Source: JADGRA01 sp052143535
GTDB taxonomy: Bacteria; Myxococcota; Myxococcia; Myxococcales; Myxococcaceae
NCBI GenBank assembly: GCA_052143535.1
Contig: JBKQSS010000082.1
Location: 6,941-70,940 of the forward strand
DNA length: 64,000 nucleotides
Direction of reading: 5' to 3'
Shown in pieces: positions 47,991 to 56,029 of this stretch; position 1 is the first letter of the stretch, and each line of letters starts with the position of its first letter. The translations under genes and the position numbers were made by a program. The notes under the pieces are model-generated. The model made no database searches. It saw nothing but the letters and a program-made list of their open reading frames with translations, and was not told the origin of the DNA.

Positions 47991-49988
47991 ATGAACAACC
48001 TTCCCCCGCAGTCCTGGAGCAAGGAAGAAGCGCTCGAGACGTACTTGGTTCCCTATTGGGGGGGGGGCTCCTTCGGCATCAACGACAAGGGCCACGTCAT
48101 CATCCACCCCGGCGGCCCGGGCACCGCGTCGATGGACCTCAAGGAGCTGGTGGACGAGGTGCGCCGGCGCGGCATCCATCCGCCGCTGCTCATCCGCTTC
48201 ACCGACATCCTCAAGAGCCGGGTGGTGCACCTCAACGAGTGCTTCCGCTCGGCCATCGCGGAGCACGGCTACCGGGGCGTTTACCAGGGCGTCTTCCCCA
48301 TCAAGGTGAACCAGCACCGCTACGTGGTGGAAACCATTGTCGAGGCGGGCAAGCCCTACGGCTACGGACTGGAGGCTGGTAGCAAGCCCGAGCTGTTGGC
48401 GGTGATGGCGCTGGTGCAAGACGCCGGCGCGCTCATCATCTGCAACGGCTACAAGGACGAGGAGTACATCGAGTACGCGCTTTTGGCCTCGAAGCTCGGC
48501 CGCAAAGTGGTGCTGGTGGTGGAAAAGCCGAGCGAGCTCGCGCTCATCGCCGAGGTGTCGCGCCGGCTCGGCATTCGCCCCACCTTGGGCGTCCGGGTCC
48601 GGCTGTCCACCCGTGGCGCCGGCAAGTGGGAAGCCTCCGGCGGAGACCGCAGCAAGTTCGGCCTGTCCTCAGGCGAGCTCCTCGACGCCCTCAACTTCAT
48701 GCGCCAGGTGGACTTGTTGGACTGCTTCCAGCTGCTCCACTTTCACCTCGGCAGCCAAGTCTCCAACATCCGCAGCTTTAAGAATGCGCTGCACGAGGCG
48801 AGCTGCTTCTACGTGGAGCTGGTGCGGGCCGGCGCCCCGCTGCAGTACCTGGACGTCGGGGGAGGGCTCGGCGTCGACTACGACGGTAGCCAAACCAACT
48901 TCGCCTCGTCCATGAATTACACCCCCGAGGAGTACGCCAACGACGTCGTCTTCGGGGTGCTGGAGGCCTGCCAGGCGGCGGGCGTCCCGCAGCCCACCCT
49001 CGTCTCGGAGTCCGGGCGGGCGGTGGTGGCGCAGCACGCGGTGCTCGTCACCGAGGTGCTGGGGGTGAGTGAATTCAACACCCAGGGCGTGCCGGAGGTG
49101 CTGCCCGAGGGCACCACCCCGGTGGTGAAGAAGCTGTGGAGCACCTACCGCGAGCTGACGCGGAAAAACCTCATCGAGAGCTACCACGACGCCTCCGAGT
49201 ACAAGGAGGAGTGCCTGACGCTGTTCTCCCTCGGGCACCTCACCTTGGACCAGCGGGTGGCGGCGGAAAACCTCTACTGGGCCATCTGCCACAAGCTGTT
49301 GCGCATGGCCCGCGAGCTCGACGAGATGCCCGAGGAGTTGGAGGGGCTAGAGCGGCTCCTGGCGGATACCTACTTCTGCAACTTCAGCGTCTTTCAGTCC
49401 CTCCCGGACAGCTGGGCCATTGACCAGCTGTTTCCGGTGCTGCCCATCCACCGGCTGTTGGAGGCCCCCACCCGCCGCGCGGTGCTGGCCGACATCACCT
49501 GCGACTCGGACGGCAAAATCGAGCACTTCATCGACCGCCGAGAGGTGAAGGACGTCCTCGAGCTGCACCCCGTCAACCAGGACGACTACTACATCGGAAT
49601 TTTTCTGGTGGGCGCCTACCAGGAAATTCTCGGGGACTTGCACAACCTCTTCGGGGACACCCATGCGGTGCAGGTGTCGCTGGCGCCCAACGGGGGCTAC
49701 CTCATCGACCACGTGGTGTCCGGAGACACGGTGACGGAAGTGCTCAACTACGTCAGCTTCTCGCGCGACGACTTGGTGGCCAGGGTGCGGGGCTTTGCCG
49801 AAGTGGCCCTTCGGGCCGGCCGCATCACCCTCGACGAGTCGCGCATGCTGCTGCGCGCCTACGAGGACGGGCTGTCCGGCTACACCTACCTCGAGCGTGA
49901 AGTGGATGCTCCGGCCATGGCCGCCAACGGCCAGCTGCGCCTGGTGGAGAAGGCCGAGCCGGCCAGCACCCCCCGCACCGGCACCTAA
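47991..49988 (+). CDS. speA: Biosynthetic arginine decarboxylase
   Basis: This is a 665-residue protein from the ATG at 47991; the frame is open upstream to 47688 but that part is not coding. The PLP-binding lysine is Lys 105 in V-F-P-I-K-V-N-Q. Other family marks are L-L-H-F-H-L-G-S-Q, L-D-V-G-G-G-L-G-V-D-Y-D-G and S-E-S-G-R-A-V-V. It converts arginine to agmatine, the first step of polyamine synthesis by the agmatine route. Length matches SpeA. A deoxyhypusine-synthase-like gene lies about 1.1 kb downstream on the other strand. Confidence 0.95.
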   Translation: MNNLPPQSWSKEEALETYLVPYWGGGSFGINDKGHVIIHPGGPGTASMDLKELVDEVRRRGIHPPLLIRFTDILKSRVVHLNECFRSAIAEHGYRGVYQGVFPIKVNQHRYVVETIVEAGKPYGYGLEAGSKPELLAVMALVQDAGALIICNGYKDEEYIEYALLASKLGRKVVLVVEKPSELALIAEVSRRLGIRPTLGVRVRLSTRGAGKWEASGGDRSKFGLSSGELLDALNFMRQVDLLDCFQLLHFHLGSQVSNIRSFKNALHEASCFYVELVRAGAPLQYLDVGGGLGVDYDGSQTNFASSMNYTPEEYANDVVFGVLEACQAAGVPQPTLVSESGRAVVAQHAVLVTEVLGVSEFNTQGVPEVLPEGTTPVVKKLWSTYRELTRKNLIESYHDASEYKEECLTLFSLGHLTLDQRVAAENLYWAICHKLLRMARELDEMPEELEGLERLLADTYFCNFSVFQSLPDSWAIDQLFPVLPIHRLLEAPTRRAVLADITCDSDGKIEHFIDRREVKDVLELHPVNQDDYYIGIFLVGAYQEILGDLHNLFGDTHAVQVSLAPNGGYLIDHVVSGDTVTEVLNYVSFSRDDLVARVRGFAEVALRAGRITLDESRMLLRAYEDGLSGYTYLEREVDAPAMAANGQLRLVEKAEPASTPRTGT

Positions 49989-50002
49989 GACGTCTGGCTT
50001 CG

Positions 50003-50026
50003 CCCCCCCCCTTTCGAGCGGGGGGC
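50003..50026 (+). terminator. GC-rich hairpin after speA
   Basis: A run of C residues pairs with a run of G residues around CTTTCGAG, about 15 bases past the speA stop. It lacks a T-run, so it may act only as a partial terminator or end protector. Confidence 0.35.
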
Positions 50027-50212
50027 CTCAAAGCGAATGGGCGCCGCCGGGACTCCGGGGCAGGGGTTGGGCGAGGCGCAGGTGTCGGCCGCCGGCGCGC
50101 ACGCTGTGGGTTGCTGACGGCTTCCCGGCCGAAGCCGGCGAGACTGGCGGAGGCCAGCGCTGCCAGCCGTGTCGTCCTTCAGGGCGTCTGTTTGGTGGGG
50201 ATGCCGCCCTCG

Positions 50213-50386
50213 TCACGCCGCCCCGTTCGACTGGATGGTGCTCTCGACGCCGGCACCGCTGCTTGCGCCCGAAAGGACGCCCGAGCCGCCGATGCCGATG
50301 ACGAAGAGAATCCCGCCCGCCAGCAGCACTCCGAGGGCCCTGCCTCGGCCGTTGGACGCTTGGACGGTGTTGGACGGTGTGGCCAT
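50213..50386 (-). CDS. Small single-pass membrane protein (57 aa)
   Basis: From the ATG at 50386, which has GGAG nine bases upstream, the product begins M-A-T-P-S-N-T-V-Q-A-S-N-G-R-G-R. One hydrophobic helix follows (A-L-G-V-L-L-A-G-G-I-L-F-V-I-G-I-G-G-S-G-V-L at about 17-38), then a small polar tail. No family is recognised. The remaining bases 50387-50647 show no supported gene. Confidence 0.5.
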   Translation of the reverse strand: MATPSNTVQASNGRGRALGVLLAGGILFVIGIGGSGVLSGASSGAGVESTIQSNGAA

Positions 50387-50647
50387 GACGCGGACTCCGG
50401 TGCGCCCAGGCGGAAATTCGCTCCGGACGCAGCCTCGCTGTTGCAGTTCTCCGGCCAGCGAGAACCTCAAATTAAACCAGTGGCTTGGCTGAAGAGAGGC
50501 CCGGCGCGTGTAGCGGCCCAAGCAACGCCGGACAGTGGGCTGTTGCCTGAGAACGCCTCTTGCTTCGATGTGCCAGGGCCAAACCCGTTTCGCTGCTTGG
50601 GCGACAGCTCCTCTGGCCTCCCCCGCCATGGGTGCCCAAGGCGGTGG

Positions 50648-50675
50648 GCCTTCTGTCTGTGTGTGGACAGAAGGC
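50648..50675 (-). terminator. Hairpin directly after the OsmC gene
   Basis: A perfect 10-bp stem (GCCTTCTGTC with GACAGAAGGC) encloses TGTGTGTG and begins two bases past the OsmC stop on the minus strand. No T-run follows, so it may end transcription only with help, or stabilise the mRNA end. Confidence 0.5.
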
Positions 50676-50677
50676 GC

Positions 50678-51091
50678 TTAGTGGTAGCGCACCGACACCT
50701 GTACGTCCGGGTGGAGGCTTCGGTGCACCGGACAGCTTTCGGCCACGTGCTGCATGCGCGTCCGGTGCTCGCTCGTCAGCCCGGGCGGAAGCCACAGCTC
50801 CACCACCACAAGGCCGATGCGGCGCGGTGAGGGATTCATGTGCTTCTCCACCCTGCCCCGGGTGGGCCCCCAGGCAATGCCTTCCCTGATGGCGGCGAGG
50901 GCCATGGTGGTGAGCATGCAGGCCAGAAGGCCGGAGGCGACGAGGTCCGTCGGGGAGAAGGAGCCGCCGTTGCCCCCGTTGTCCTTGGGGGCGTCGGTGC
51001 CGAGCTCTTTGCCGCTCGGGAGGTGGGTGAGGTGCGTCTGCAGCCCGCCCTCGGCGTCGGCCGTCACTTCCACAAAGTTGGGAGTCATCAT
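50678..51091 (-). CDS. OsmC-family protein
   Basis: This 137-residue protein has the two OsmC cysteines: one in D-L-V-A-S-G-L-L-A-C-M-L and one in A-E-S-C-P-V-H-R-S-L. An acidic residue lies in the early strand as in Ohr/OsmC enzymes. The family reduces organic or fatty-acid hydroperoxides. It is the last gene of a minus-strand set with the Rrf2 regulator and the deoxyhypusine-synthase-like gene, 13 bases after the latter. Confidence 0.87.
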   Translation of the reverse strand: MMTPNFVEVTADAEGGLQTHLTHLPSGKELGTDAPKDNGGNGGSFSPTDLVASGLLACMLTTMALAAIREGIAWGPTRGRVEKHMNPSPRRIGLVVVELWLPPGLTSEHRTRMQHVAESCPVHRSLHPDVQVSVRYH

Positions 51092-51104
51092 CTGGAGGGA
51101 CCTC

Positions 51105-52319
51105 TTAGCGCACCGTCGGCCCGGCGCGCGGTCGCTTGGGCGGAGGACTCTTGGGCTGCCAGTCGAGGGTCCGAAGCAGCAAGCGACGGCGCTTCTTCAC
51201 CTCCCTGTCCAGAAGGGCCACCGCGCGCGGAAGCTGCTCCATGAGGCGCATCGGCGGCCGCTTGGCCCCGGTGGAGAAGAGGGCGTGGGTGAGCCAGGGG
51301 AAGACCGCCGTCACGTCACAATGCACATAGACGCTGCCCGTCTGCACCGCCTCCATGGAGACCTTGCCCCAGGTGTGCCCCTCCCCGGCCGGACAACTGC
51401 TGAGGGCGCCGTTGTCCACTGGGTCCACGCAGAATTGTAAGTCAATGTCGAAGCCGGCCGTTGGCACGCCGAGAATTTGGTCGAGCAACGGCTCCCCTTG
51501 GAGGGTGTAGTTTTTCGGGACGCCACCGCCGAGAATCCAGATGGCCAGCTTCCGGCTCCCCTGTTGGCGGCAGAAGTGCTGCAAGGCTGCCATGGCGAAG
51601 ACGTCCTCATTGATGTCGAGCTCGAACTTGAAGTCCTCACCCAGAAGCCGCCGCAGCTTCACCACGTTGAGGAAGATGGAGCCGTCCTGCACCGCGCCCA
51701 CGAAGATGGGCACCGCATTGCGGTAGCAGCTGCTGAGCAGCGAGGGCCGGCGTACTCCGAGTTCGCGCTCCAGGCGGTGCATCGCTTTGCCGAGGAGGAA
51801 GTGAAACTCCGGTGTCGTCATCCGCCGTTGGAATTCCGGGCCGCGAATCAGCGCGGAGAAGAGCCGGTCGGTGTCCAAAAGCGCCTCCTCCCAGAAGCCC
51901 AAGTCGTAGATGCGAATAATCCGGGCCAGCCGCATGGCCAAGTCCCCCGCGTCCGGGGCCACCTCGCGGATGGCGTGCCCCAGCACCCGGTGCGCATCGT
52001 GGTAGAGGTTGGCGCCGGTGGTGGTGAGCACGCTCAACACACCGCGCTCCACCAACGGGATGAGGCAGCTCTGGTGCAGGCCGGCCGGCGTCATGGCGCC
52101 GGACAGGGTGAGGTAGACGGAGGCGTCCAGGCTGAGCGAGCGGCACATCAACTCGAAGGCCGTTCGCTCCTGCCGCCCGACGTAAGCCGGGAAGGCCTGG
52201 GCCAACAGCTCCGAGGGTTTCTCCCGGCCGGTGATGGGACGCGGGTCGACGCGAGGCGCCTTGGCGTACGCCGAGCGAAGCGACCTCTTCTTGGGCGCGG
52301 GCATGGAGTGGCTGCCCAT
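51105..52319 (-). CDS. Deoxyhypusine-synthase-like enzyme
   Basis: This is a 404-residue protein from the ATG at 52319, which has AGAGG five bases upstream; an ATG at 52304 is an alternative. The family core is clear: L-T-L-S-G-A-M-T-P-A-G, T-T-T-G-A-N-L-Y-H-D for NAD binding, and the active-site lysine (Lys 269) in G-G-G-V-P-K-N. Bacteria lack eIF5A, so the product cannot make deoxyhypusine. Bacterial relatives are thought to transfer aminobutyl groups between small polyamines, for example to form homospermidine. speA nearby fits a polyamine role. It is co-directional with rrf2 (57 bases) and osmC (13 bases). Confidence 0.88.
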   Translation of the reverse strand: MGSHSMPAPKKRSLRSAYAKAPRVDPRPITGREKPSELLAQAFPAYVGRQERTAFELMCRSLSLDASVYLTLSGAMTPAGLHQSCLIPLVERGVLSVLTTTGANLYHDAHRVLGHAIREVAPDAGDLAMRLARIIRIYDLGFWEEALLDTDRLFSALIRGPEFQRRMTTPEFHFLLGKAMHRLERELGVRRPSLLSSCYRNAVPIFVGAVQDGSIFLNVVKLRRLLGEDFKFELDINEDVFAMAALQHFCRQQGSRKLAIWILGGGVPKNYTLQGEPLLDQILGVPTAGFDIDLQFCVDPVDNGALSSCPAGEGHTWGKVSMEAVQTGSVYVHCDVTAVFPWLTHALFSTGAKRPPMRLMEQLPRAVALLDREVKKRRRLLLRTLDWQPKSPPPKRPRAGPTVR

Positions 52320-52376
52320 TAACCTCTGGTGCGCCCGGCGCGCCAGCCCCAAAAACACGAAAAGCGGTGCCCCACT

Positions 52377-52844
52377 TCAGGCGTGCGCGGCACTCACCAT
52401 CGGCAGCGGCCAGGGCTTCAACTCGCTCATCGCCAGCTGGTCCAGGGTTGCGCCGCGGTACACCTCGAGCATTCGCTCCTGCCCGCGCCGCCAGACGCCG
52501 TACATGGTGCAGGCCCGCGTCATGCGGCAACTCTCGTGCTCGTTACCGTCGCCACACAAGGACACCACGAAGGGCCCCTCCACCGCCTCGATGACGTCGA
52601 GGAAGGTAACTTCCTGAGGCGGCTTGGTGAGGCGGTAGCCGCCGCGGGCGCCGCGCACACTCGTTACCAGGCCGCGGCCAACCAGCGTCTTGAGGATTTT
52701 GGCGAGGAAGTCCTCCGGCACTTCCATCCGCTTGGCAATGGAGCGGAAAGGCACCAAGGCGCCGGGGGCCTGGGCCGCAAGGCACACCATGGCCCGTAGG
52801 CCATATTCGATTTTTCGAGAGATTTGGAGCGCGTGGTGCTGCAT
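52377..52844 (-). CDS. Rrf2-family transcriptional regulator with Fe-S cysteines
   Basis: This 155-residue protein has a winged-helix N-terminus: I-S-R-K-I-E-Y-G-L-R-A-M-V-C-L-A, then I-A-K-R-M-E-V-P-E-D-F-L-A-K-I-L-K-T-L, and V-R-G-A-R-G-G-Y-R-L. Three cysteines (Cys 97, 106, 112) are spaced as in IscR and NsrR, so an iron-sulfur cluster that senses oxygen, NO or iron status is likely. It heads the minus-strand set with the deoxyhypusine-synthase-like and OsmC genes, and is divergent from the PHP gene. Confidence 0.92.
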   Translation of the reverse strand: MQHHALQISRKIEYGLRAMVCLAAQAPGALVPFRSIAKRMEVPEDFLAKILKTLVGRGLVTSVRGARGGYRLTKPPQEVTFLDVIEAVEGPFVVSLCGDGNEHESCRMTRACTMYGVWRRGQERMLEVYRGATLDQLAMSELKPWPLPMVSAAHA

Positions 52845-52910
52845 GGAAACCGCTTGAAAAACGGACGTTTAACGCGCACAACTATAACGCTGCAGGGGTA
52901 CAACTCGCAA
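52845..52910. promoter_or_regulatory. Divergent promoter region between rrf2 and the PHP gene
   Basis: The 66-base gap is AT-richer than its surroundings and holds TATAAC (52883-52888) as a candidate -10 for the plus strand. It must contain both promoters, and probably an Rrf2 operator, since these regulators are often autoregulated. No clear operator was picked out. Confidence 0.4.
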
Positions 52911-53765
52911 ATGCCGATTGACTTGCATAGCCATACCACCGCCAGCGACGGCGAGCACTCGCCCGAGGCGCTGCTGTCGCTTGCCCGGGCGGCTGGAGTG
53001 ACGGTGCTTTCGGTGACCGACCACGACACGGTGGCCGCCCTGCCGCGCGCCGCGGCCGCGGCGGAAGCCGAGGGACTGGCGTTTGTTCCGGGGATTGAGA
53101 TTTCCGCCACCGCCGCCTCCCGCGAGGTGCATGTCCTTGGGCACTTCGTCGACCCGACCGAGCCCGGACTGGCGCGCTTCTCGGACCGGCTCCGGGGAGA
53201 GCGCGCCGAGCGCATGCGGCGCATGGTGGAGCGGATGGGCGAGCTCGGCTTCCTCGTCACCTTGGACGAGGTGGAGCGGATTGGAGGGGGCGCGCACCTC
53301 GGCCGGCCCCACCTCGCCCTGGCCCTCCTCAACCGCGGCTACGTGAGCTCCACCAAGGAGGCCTTTGACCGTTTTCTCGCCGACGGCCGCCCGGGGCACG
53401 TCGACCGCTTTCGGCTGAGCGCCGAGGACGCCGTCCAGCTGTTGCACTGCGCGGGCGGCACCGCCACCCTCGCCCACCCCGGCCCCTCGCAGGTGACGCG
53501 GCCGACGCTGGAAGCTTTGGCCCGGGCGGGATTGGACGGGTTGGAGGTGTTTCACGTCGACCACGTCCCAAGCCAACGAGAGGCTCTGTTGCGCACCGCG
53601 GACGCGCTCGGCCTCATCCCCACCGGCGGCAGCGACTACCACGGCCCGAGGGTGTCGCCGGGGCGCAAGCCCGGGGGCTCCACCACCCCACCCGAGGCCT
53701 TCGCCCGTCTCAGCGCTCGCGCCCAAGCGCACGCACAGGCCGCGGGCCGCAAGGCACCGCTTTGA
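52911..53765 (+). CDS. PHP-domain phosphoesterase (TrpH/YciV-like)
   Basis: This is a 284-residue protein from the ATG at 52911. Metal-binding motifs are D-L-H-S-H-T-T-A-S-D-G-E-H-S at 4-17, S-V-T-D-H-D near 39, G-I-E-I-S-A near 62, H-V-L-G-H-F, then A-H-P-G and G-S-D-Y-H-G near the end. Relatives remove nucleotides from short RNA or nucleotide substrates (RNase AM, 5'-3' exonuclease or nucleoside 3',5'-bisphosphate phosphatase). The specific substrate is not fixed by sequence. Confidence 0.9.
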   Translation: MPIDLHSHTTASDGEHSPEALLSLARAAGVTVLSVTDHDTVAALPRAAAAAEAEGLAFVPGIEISATAASREVHVLGHFVDPTEPGLARFSDRLRGERAERMRRMVERMGELGFLVTLDEVERIGGGAHLGRPHLALALLNRGYVSSTKEAFDRFLADGRPGHVDRFRLSAEDAVQLLHCAGGTATLAHPGPSQVTRPTLEALARAGLDGLEVFHVDHVPSQREALLRTADALGLIPTGGSDYHGPRVSPGRKPGGSTTPPEAFARLSARAQAHAQAAGRKAPL

Positions 53766-53823
53766 CAGGCCGTGCACCGCTCGGCCAATGTGCGCCGGCA
53801 CCGCGTCGCGCTTAAGCCCTTTT

Positions 53824-54198
53824 ATGCCTCCCTCCCCCGCCTCCGCCTACCTCCCCCTCGCCGTGGTGCTGCTTTTGGCCGTGGTGATGGCCGCCGTGGT
53901 GAGCTCGCTCTCGGCCTTGCTGGGCCCGCGAAACCCAAACCCCGTCAAGTCCACCATTTTCGAGGCCGGCAGCGAGCCCGCGCCCGGCTCCTCGCGCCAA
54001 CGCTTTGCCGTGAAATTCTACGTGGTGGCGCTGCTCTTCATCGTCTTCGACGTGGAGACGGTTTTCCTCTACCCCTGGGCAGTCAACTTCAAGGCGCTGG
54101 GCTGGTTTGGCTACGCAGAGATGTTGGTCTTCGCCGCGACGCTGGTGGTGGGGCTGGTGTACGTCTGGAAGAAGGGCGCCCTCTCCTGGGAGACTTGA
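53824..54198 (+). CDS. nuoA: NADH-quinone oxidoreductase subunit A
   Basis: This is a 124-residue membrane protein from the ATG at 53824. It has three helices and the NuoA signature F-E-A-G-S-E-P between helices 1 and 2, then F-A-V-K-F-Y-V-V-A-L-L-F-I-V-F-D-V-E-T-V-F-L-Y-P. It forms part of the membrane arm of complex I near the quinone site. nuoB follows nine bases later, but nuoC is 9 kb away. Confidence 0.95.
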   Translation: MPPSPASAYLPLAVVLLLAVVMAAVVSSLSALLGPRNPNPVKSTIFEAGSEPAPGSSRQRFAVKFYVVALLFIVFDVETVFLYPWAVNFKALGWFGYAEMLVFAATLVVGLVYVWKKGALSWET

Positions 54199-54207
54199 AA
54201 AACCGCC

Positions 54208-54774
54208 ATGTCGGACATTGAACTCGCACCCGTCATCACCACTCGCCGCGACGAGAGCATCGGCTTCTTGCAGGGGCTTCTCAGCAAAGGGCTGGGCTGG
54301 GCCCGCAAGTATTCGCTCTTCATGTACCCCTACGCCACCGCCTGCTGCGCGATGGAGTACATGTCGGTGGCCAGCAGCCGCCATGACATTGCCCGCTTCG
54401 GGGCCGAGTACCCGCGCTTCTCCCCAAGACAGGCGGACTTGTTGATGGTGGTGGGCACCATCAACCAGAAGCAGGCCCCCATCCTGAAGCGCGTCTACGA
54501 GCAGATGACAGAGCCAAAGTGGGTGGTGAGCTTCGGCGTCTGCGCCTCCTCGGGCGGCTTCTACGACAACTACGCGGTGCTGCAGGGCATTGACCGCATT
54601 CTCCCGGTGGACGTGTACATTCCCGGCTGCCCGCCGCGGCCAGAGCAAGTGCTCGATGGGCTGATGTTGCTGCAAGACAAAATCCAGCGGCAGGTGCACC
54701 GCATCGGGCGCATGGTGGAGGACCGGCCACAGGCCCGCGACGTCCTCACCCCGCCGCTCGCCACACCGCGCTGA
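54208..54774 (+). CDS. nuoB: NADH-quinone oxidoreductase subunit B
   Basis: This 188-residue protein carries the N2 iron-sulfur cluster ligands: the Cys pair in A-T-A-C-C-A-M-E-Y, G-V-C-A-S-S-G-G, and I-P-G-C-P-P-R-P-E. It passes electrons to quinone in complex I. It ends 37 bases before the convergent thioesterase gene, with a strong hairpin between them. Confidence 0.96.
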   Translation: MSDIELAPVITTRRDESIGFLQGLLSKGLGWARKYSLFMYPYATACCAMEYMSVASSRHDIARFGAEYPRFSPRQADLLMVVGTINQKQAPILKRVYEQMTEPKWVVSFGVCASSGGFYDNYAVLQGIDRILPVDVYIPGCPPRPEQVLDGLMLLQDKIQRQVHRIGRMVEDRPQARDVLTPPLATPR

Positions 54775-54781
54775 AAGCCTG

Positions 54782-54807
54782 TTGGCCCCCCACCGGGGGC
54801 GGGCCAA
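54782..54807. terminator. Hairpin between convergent nuoB and thioesterase genes
   Basis: TTGGCCC pairs exactly with GGGCCAA, with inner C/G runs extending the stem. There is no T-run. It could end transcripts from both sides. Confidence 0.5.
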
Positions 54808-54811
54808 GGGC

Positions 54812-55279
54812 TTACCAGCGGTAGTACGCCGGGTGCCCAGGCTTGACCGCGACGAAGGTGCCGAGGCAGCGGGCGCACACTTTGCCCTGGGCGCTGAGTG
54901 TCGCCTCCACGGTGGCCCGGTCCTCCTTCACCTCCACCGGTTTGGCCCACAGCACCAGCTCCGCGTCACTGGGCGTCGGCGCGCGCAAGGTGACGTGGAA
55001 GTCCGACGTCACGGTGCAGGGCGGCGTGCTTTGGCCGCTGTTGCGCATGAGGGCCCAAAGCGCCGTCCAGTTGGAGTGGCAATCCAACAGGGCACCGACA
55101 ATTCCCCCGTTGAGGACGCCGGGAAAGGCCTCGTGGTGCTTCTGCCCACGCCAGCGGGCCACCAGCGCGTCGCCTTCCTCGAAGCTGCGGATGCGCAGGC
55201 CCTGGGCGTTGGCCGGCCCGCAGCCGAAGCAGGCGTTAGTGGGGGCGTAGCGCTCCTGAAGGCTTTGGCCATCCGCCAT
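54812..55279 (-). CDS. PaaI-type hot-dog-fold thioesterase
   Basis: This is a 155-residue protein. The hot-dog core is seen in F-P-G-V-L-N-G-G-I-V-G-A-L-L-D-C-H (central helix with the usual G-G-x-x-x-x-L-x-D) and T-V-T-S-D-F-H-V-T-L-R-A-P-T. A C-F-G-C-G motif near residue 17 is shared by a subgroup of these proteins. It probably hydrolyses an acyl-CoA. It lies on the opposite strand between nuoB and the cox genes. Confidence 0.8.
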   Translation of the reverse strand: MADGQSLQERYAPTNACFGCGPANAQGLRIRSFEEGDALVARWRGQKHHEAFPGVLNGGIVGALLDCHSNWTALWALMRNSGQSTPPCTVTSDFHVTLRAPTPSDAELVLWAKPVEVKEDRATVEATLSAQGKVCARCLGTFVAVKPGHPAYYRW

Positions 55280-55497
55280 GGGTTTTGAAGCCTCCTTGCA
55301 CCGCTGCTTTCAAGGCCACCCTACTGCACGCGAACGGCCCATTGCCTCCCTCGCCACCCGGCCCCCCGCCGACGCCGCAGCGCGTCGCGCTGGCGACGTC
55401 CGAAGGCAAGAGGCGCTTGACCCTGAGCGAGCGGCATCCCCATTCTCCCCGGGCCCCGCAGCGGGGGCATATGACAGCGTTGGGGTAGGAGGGGTGC

Positions 55498-56001
55498 ATG
55501 TCGCGCATCACCCTGAAGGTGAATGGGACGCAGCACCAGCACGAGGTGGAGCCGCGCGTCCTTCTGGTGCACTACCTGCGCGAGGTGCTCTCGCTCACCG
55601 GGACGCATGTCGGCTGTGACACCAGCCAGTGCGGGGCGTGCACTGTGCTTTTGGACGGTAAGACGGTGAAGGCGTGCACCGTGCTGGCTGTCCAGGCCGA
55701 CGGCAGCGAGGTGAGAACCGTGGAGGGCCTGGCCCAGGACGGCAAGCTGCACCCGCTGCAGGAGGGCTTCTGGGAAGAGCACGGGCTGCAGTGCGGCTTC
55801 TGCACCCCCGGGATGCTGATGGCCGCCTACGGCCTGCTTCAAAGCAACCCTCACCCGGACGAGCACGCCATCCGCGCCGGGTTGGAGGGCAACCTCTGCC
55901 GCTGTACCGGCTACCACAACATCGTCAAGGCAGTGCTGCACGCGGCGAAGAAGCTGGCCGAAGCGTCGGACGCCGCGGCCACCGCGCGGCGCGCTGGCTA
56001 G
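55498..56001 (+). CDS. coxS: CO-dehydrogenase-like small subunit, two [2Fe-2S] clusters
   Basis: This 167-residue protein has a plant-type ferredoxin half with Cys 40, 45, 48 and 60 (C-D-T-S-Q-C-G-A-C). A helical half holds a second cluster with Cys 99, 102, 134 and 136 (C-G-F-C-T-P-G, C-R-C-T-G-Y). This is the standard electron-transfer subunit of molybdenum hydroxylases. A GGAGGGG site precedes the ATG. The 218-base gap upstream shows no supported gene. Confidence 0.94.
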   Translation: MSRITLKVNGTQHQHEVEPRVLLVHYLREVLSLTGTHVGCDTSQCGACTVLLDGKTVKACTVLAVQADGSEVRTVEGLAQDGKLHPLQEGFWEEHGLQCGFCTPGMLMAAYGLLQSNPHPDEHAIRAGLEGNLCRCTGYHNIVKAVLHAAKKLAEASDAAATARRAG

Positions 56002-56029
56002 CGCTGTTTTTCTTGGGGAAGACAAGGCC

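Noticed and set aside
55236..55511. Minus-strand frame with a C-P-R-C-G motif upstream of coxS
   Set aside because: The zinc-ribbon look rests on one motif; the frame overlaps the coxS start and the thioesterase start and has no ribosome binding site.
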